A DNA stretch of 64,000 nt from Paragordius varius (taxonomy: Eukaryota > Nematomorpha), in the NCBI GenBank assembly GCA_964247055.1, contig OZ176050.1:13640001-13704000 (forward strand), read 5' to 3'. Shown piece by piece: positions 62,201 through 64,000 of this stretch; position 1 is the first letter of the stretch; every line of letters starts with the position of its first letter. The translations under genes and the position numbers were made by a program. The notes under the pieces are model-generated. The model was given only the letters and a program-made list of their open reading frames with translations. It had not been told where the DNA came from and searched no databases.

Positions 62201-64000
62201 GCTAGTTTTACGGGCAGCTATTGGTCCACAAAACACCCTGACCAACTTTAAAATTATCCATCAAATAAATCAATTAATCCTCAACAGGGAGTTTCAATTT
62301 GTCAAATATCGCATGGAAACTGATGTATTAGTTTTTTCTTACTCAAAAATTTAAAATATGTTTTAGATATATGTTAAATGTGAAGCCGGTTGTCAATTAA
62401 ATTTAAAGTTACAAATAATTTTTTTATTTTTAATAAGATTAAATTAATTTATGAAAAAAAGTAGGTTAATTTTTGACATTATTTTTAAGTCCATTAATTT
62501 AATGATTATTTATAGCGAAAGAGTTCTTTTATAGCTTTATACATTGGAATCTCGGAACCGTTTTAAATGATTTTATTTTTTTTCAAGATATTTAACAAAT
62601 ACCTGTTTTTAATTTTATTTTGATTTTTTGGGAAAAAATATAAAAAACTTTTATAATTGGCATATAAAGTGGATACCTTCCTCCCAAAATGTTTACGATT
62701 GTGAAAAAATATATGGTACCCGCATCATGACCCATAAAAAATATTTAGAATTCGAATTATTTGATTAAAATTTAATTAGGAAGTCAAATGTATGTTTATA
62801 TATATTACCAGGCTATCCACATATTGTTTTAAGTAGATACCAAAATTAGATACCATTTGATAACAACAGAATCAGAACGAAATGTATTTTGGCGTTTGAA
62901 AAAACCACTTTTTAAAAAATCTAAAGAAAATTGGTTAGAACTTGAACTAGAAATGCACGCAATTACCATTCCATTTGTTGCTTTTATCCATATTTTTTTT
63001 AGTTAAAAATTACAGCTCTCCCAAATGATACAGTTAAAATCATAGGATTGCAAATAAATTCTACCAATGACCTCTTCGCCACAAAAACATTAAATTTTAA
63101 TTCAACTATAGTTCTTGCAAAACCAAAAGGTATAAAATCTACCACCGGAATGAACAACACTTTCACCCTATTCAATCTTATTTCGGGCGGTTCCGTACAA
63201 TACTCAAAACATAATCTAATAGTTAGATTGTATAAATGTAAACCACATCAATCCATACACTATATTACAAAGAATCTTAAAACGCAACACAACTTGCAAG
63301 AGTTAAAGCAGTTTATTCAGAAAAATAATTTGTAATTACTTATTTTATTCCGTAAACCTAAAAATTATGCTAACAAAACGTAGAGACATAAAGACAAATA
63401 TTTTTATTCAAAAGTCAACCATCCTCTTTTTTAATTTTGTTTTTCATATATACAGTATGAGTAGGTATAGCTAGATATGAAATATTGCCAAATAGTTAAT
63501 ACAACAGAGGCAGTATTATTGGCTTATAAATATTTTTTACACTTTTTATTAATATTAGCCAATAATACTGCCCTTTGTTTTATTAACTATTTGGCAATAA
63601 TTAATAACTTTCTAGCAATGTATCTTACTCATACTGTAAAACCATGAGATATATTAAAAATTTTAAAAAAAGTACAATGGTCTTTCAAAAAAAGTACAAT
63701 GATCTTTATGTTTTTAGGTTTGGTATGTGTGATTTAAACACAATTTTATAACATATAACTTATTTGTAGCACTCAAAATAAAATTGATCCGGAGTTAACC
63801 TATATGAGTACGGATGAAAAAATAATTTCATTTACGATGAATCAATACAATTTTAGTCTGTTAGATAAGGTTTGGCTTCAAACAATGCACAAAGACTCCA
63901 ATTTCCTTACCAAAATTATCAATTCGGTATCTTTTAAATATACTATTTATACCTCAAACTGACCCTTAAATATTTAAAATTTACCCTTGAACATTTCAAA
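58918..64000 (+). CDS. Secreted or membrane ectodomain protein, possibly MAM-like; 3' end outside window
   Basis: Seven exons chain in frame to about 338 residues and continue beyond the window: 58918-59014, 61994-62090, 62159-62324, 62367-62407, 62850-62976, 63003-63331, 63770-63926. Exon 1 encodes a signal peptide (MIHFFTIFLYICIGKASSQ). The rest is beta-rich with few Cys (WLCHAL; KCEAGC). The order of YHLITTESE, VFWRLKKPLF, ENWLELELEM and IIGLQINSTND resembles the second half of a MAM domain (LW..., W..v.l, ...I..I), but this is a weak match and another adhesion fold is possible. Intron 1 is 2,979 nt and almost wholly transposons; introns 3 and 5 are 42 and 26 nt. The donor at 63927 is followed 14 nt later by a family A end. 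It lies on the same strand as the ZP gene. Confidence 0.55.
59250..60250. mobile_element. Family G element (G3), interrupted
   Basis: Starts at CCTGATATATATATAT, followed by GCATCGGATAATAATGGTCT, which matches the G1 left arm. It resumes after the family E insertion with CATATCATGAAATCACAAAT, again as in G1, and continues to about 60250. In intron 1 of the last gene. Confidence 0.6.
59321..59527. mobile_element. Family E MITE, copy 2, nested in G3
   Basis: Ends CAACCATGTATCCTTTATTT and inverse (AAAGGATACATGATTG), flanked by TA; 207 bp. It splits the family G arm, so it is the younger of the two insertions. Confidence 0.75.
60262..60790. mobile_element. Family B MITE
   Basis: The left terminus has units with core CCTTGAACACTTCAAGTT; the right terminus has GGACCAACTTGAAGTGTTTA at 21-bp spacing. 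The interior (GATATACGATTTGATGGATA) matches B1 at 41330. The outermost ends are worn. In intron 1 of the last gene. Confidence 0.7.
61080..61205 (+). repeat. Possible tRNA-derived SINE-like sequence
   Basis: A GC-richer patch with TTAGCACTCGCCTGCC (resembling an A box) and GGGGTTCAAACTCACATGCA (resembling a B box, GGTTCRANNCC) about 55 nt later. It does not fold as a clean tRNA by eye. In intron 1 of the last gene. Confidence 0.3.
61430..61560 (+). repeat. Second SINE-like sequence
   Basis: GGCCAGTGGAGAGGCATTTG and later CGGTTTCGATCTCTCCTGCG could be worn A and B boxes of a polymerase III promoter. Weaker than the one at 61080. Confidence 0.22.
61631..61941. mobile_element. hAT-like non-autonomous element
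   Basis: Left TAGGGGTTTTTAACACAAAT, right CTCGCGGGCTGCC with CACGTGTTGGACACCCCTG, the standard layout of these elements; about 310 bp. In intron 1 of the last gene, ending about 50 nt before the acceptor of exon 2. Confidence 0.65.
63352..63735. mobile_element. Family C MITE split by a family D insertion
   Basis: The left half (CAAAACGTAGAGACATAAAG, CAAAAGTCAACCATCC) starts about 20 nt after the donor at 63332 of exon 6. The right half (GTACAATGATCTTTATGTTT) follows the family D copy. Fills most of intron 6 of the last gene. Confidence 0.65.
63453..63636. mobile_element. Family D MITE, copy 4, nested
   Basis: Ends CAGTATGAGTAGGTATAGCT and TATCTTACTCATACTG, TA on both sides, 184 bp. Lies inside the family C copy and is therefore younger. 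Confidence 0.85.
63940..64000. mobile_element. Family A MITE, left end only
   Basis: ATACTATTTATACCTCAAAC followed by TTTACCCTTGAACATTTCAA matches the family A left terminus. It is cut by the window edge and begins 14 nt after the donor of the last visible exon. Confidence 0.6.

Noticed and set aside
1-64000. tRNA, rRNA, retrovirus-like or Polinton elements
   Set aside because: I looked for cloverleaf-like patches, conserved rRNA blocks, long terminal repeats and capsid, integrase or polymerase motifs and saw none beyond the two worn SINE-like patches and the LINE fragments.

Overview
This is a stretch of an animal nuclear genome, very A+T rich by eye and built of multi-exon genes with GT-AG introns. 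The gene set (neurexin, castor-like zinc finger, SAC1, RTCA, zona-pellucida protein) is bilaterian. The lineage cannot be fixed from the sequence. Many introns are extremely short (22-42 nt) and sit early in genes beside much longer ones. I recall small 5' introns from flatworms such as schistosomes and introns in the 20s of nt from dicyemids, so a flatworm-like or related worm genome is my guess only.

Layout. 1-5468: no gene recognised, probably an upstream neurexin intron. 5469-19738 (+): the C-terminal half of neurexin (LNS4, LNS5, EGF3, LNS6, stalk, membrane helix, very long cytoplasmic tail, C-terminal EWYV). 25725-20132 (-): complete RNA 3'-terminal phosphate cyclase RTCA, convergent with neurexin, with LINE debris in its third intron. 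25726-29889: repeat-rich, with a broken coding-like stretch. 29890-30261 (+): small single-exon protein with a C-terminal membrane helix. 30750-32919 (+): C-terminal part of a castor-like zinc-finger protein with an AT-hook. 44131-33467 (-): complete 18-exon SAC1 phosphoinositide phosphatase. 48303-46885 (-): secreted Lys/Ala-rich precursor. 48981-53134 (+): zona pellucida domain membrane protein. 58918-64000 (+): start of a secreted or membrane ectodomain gene that runs off the window.

For RTCA, SAC1, the secreted precursor and the ZP gene I could chain exons so that every junction keeps frame from start to stop. Neurexin chains in frame from the first exon seen to its stop. The last gene chains in frame from its start to the window edge.

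Non-coding structure is dominated by short non-autonomous DNA transposons. At least seven families recur. I call them A, B and H (terminal arrays of 21-bp repeats), C, D and E (TA-flanked elements, mostly with CAG-starting ends, Tc1/mariner-like) and G (long inverted repeats), plus a TTAA-flanked family and hAT-like pieces. Most copies lie in introns, and family A ends are often 9-24 nt from a splice site. The picture is of genes whose original introns were tens of nucleotides long and were inflated one by one by these elements. Two places show tandem duplication of an element together with an exon edge. The genes are not an obvious functional cluster; neurexin, the ZP protein and the last gene are cell-surface or secreted, the others are housekeeping or nuclear.
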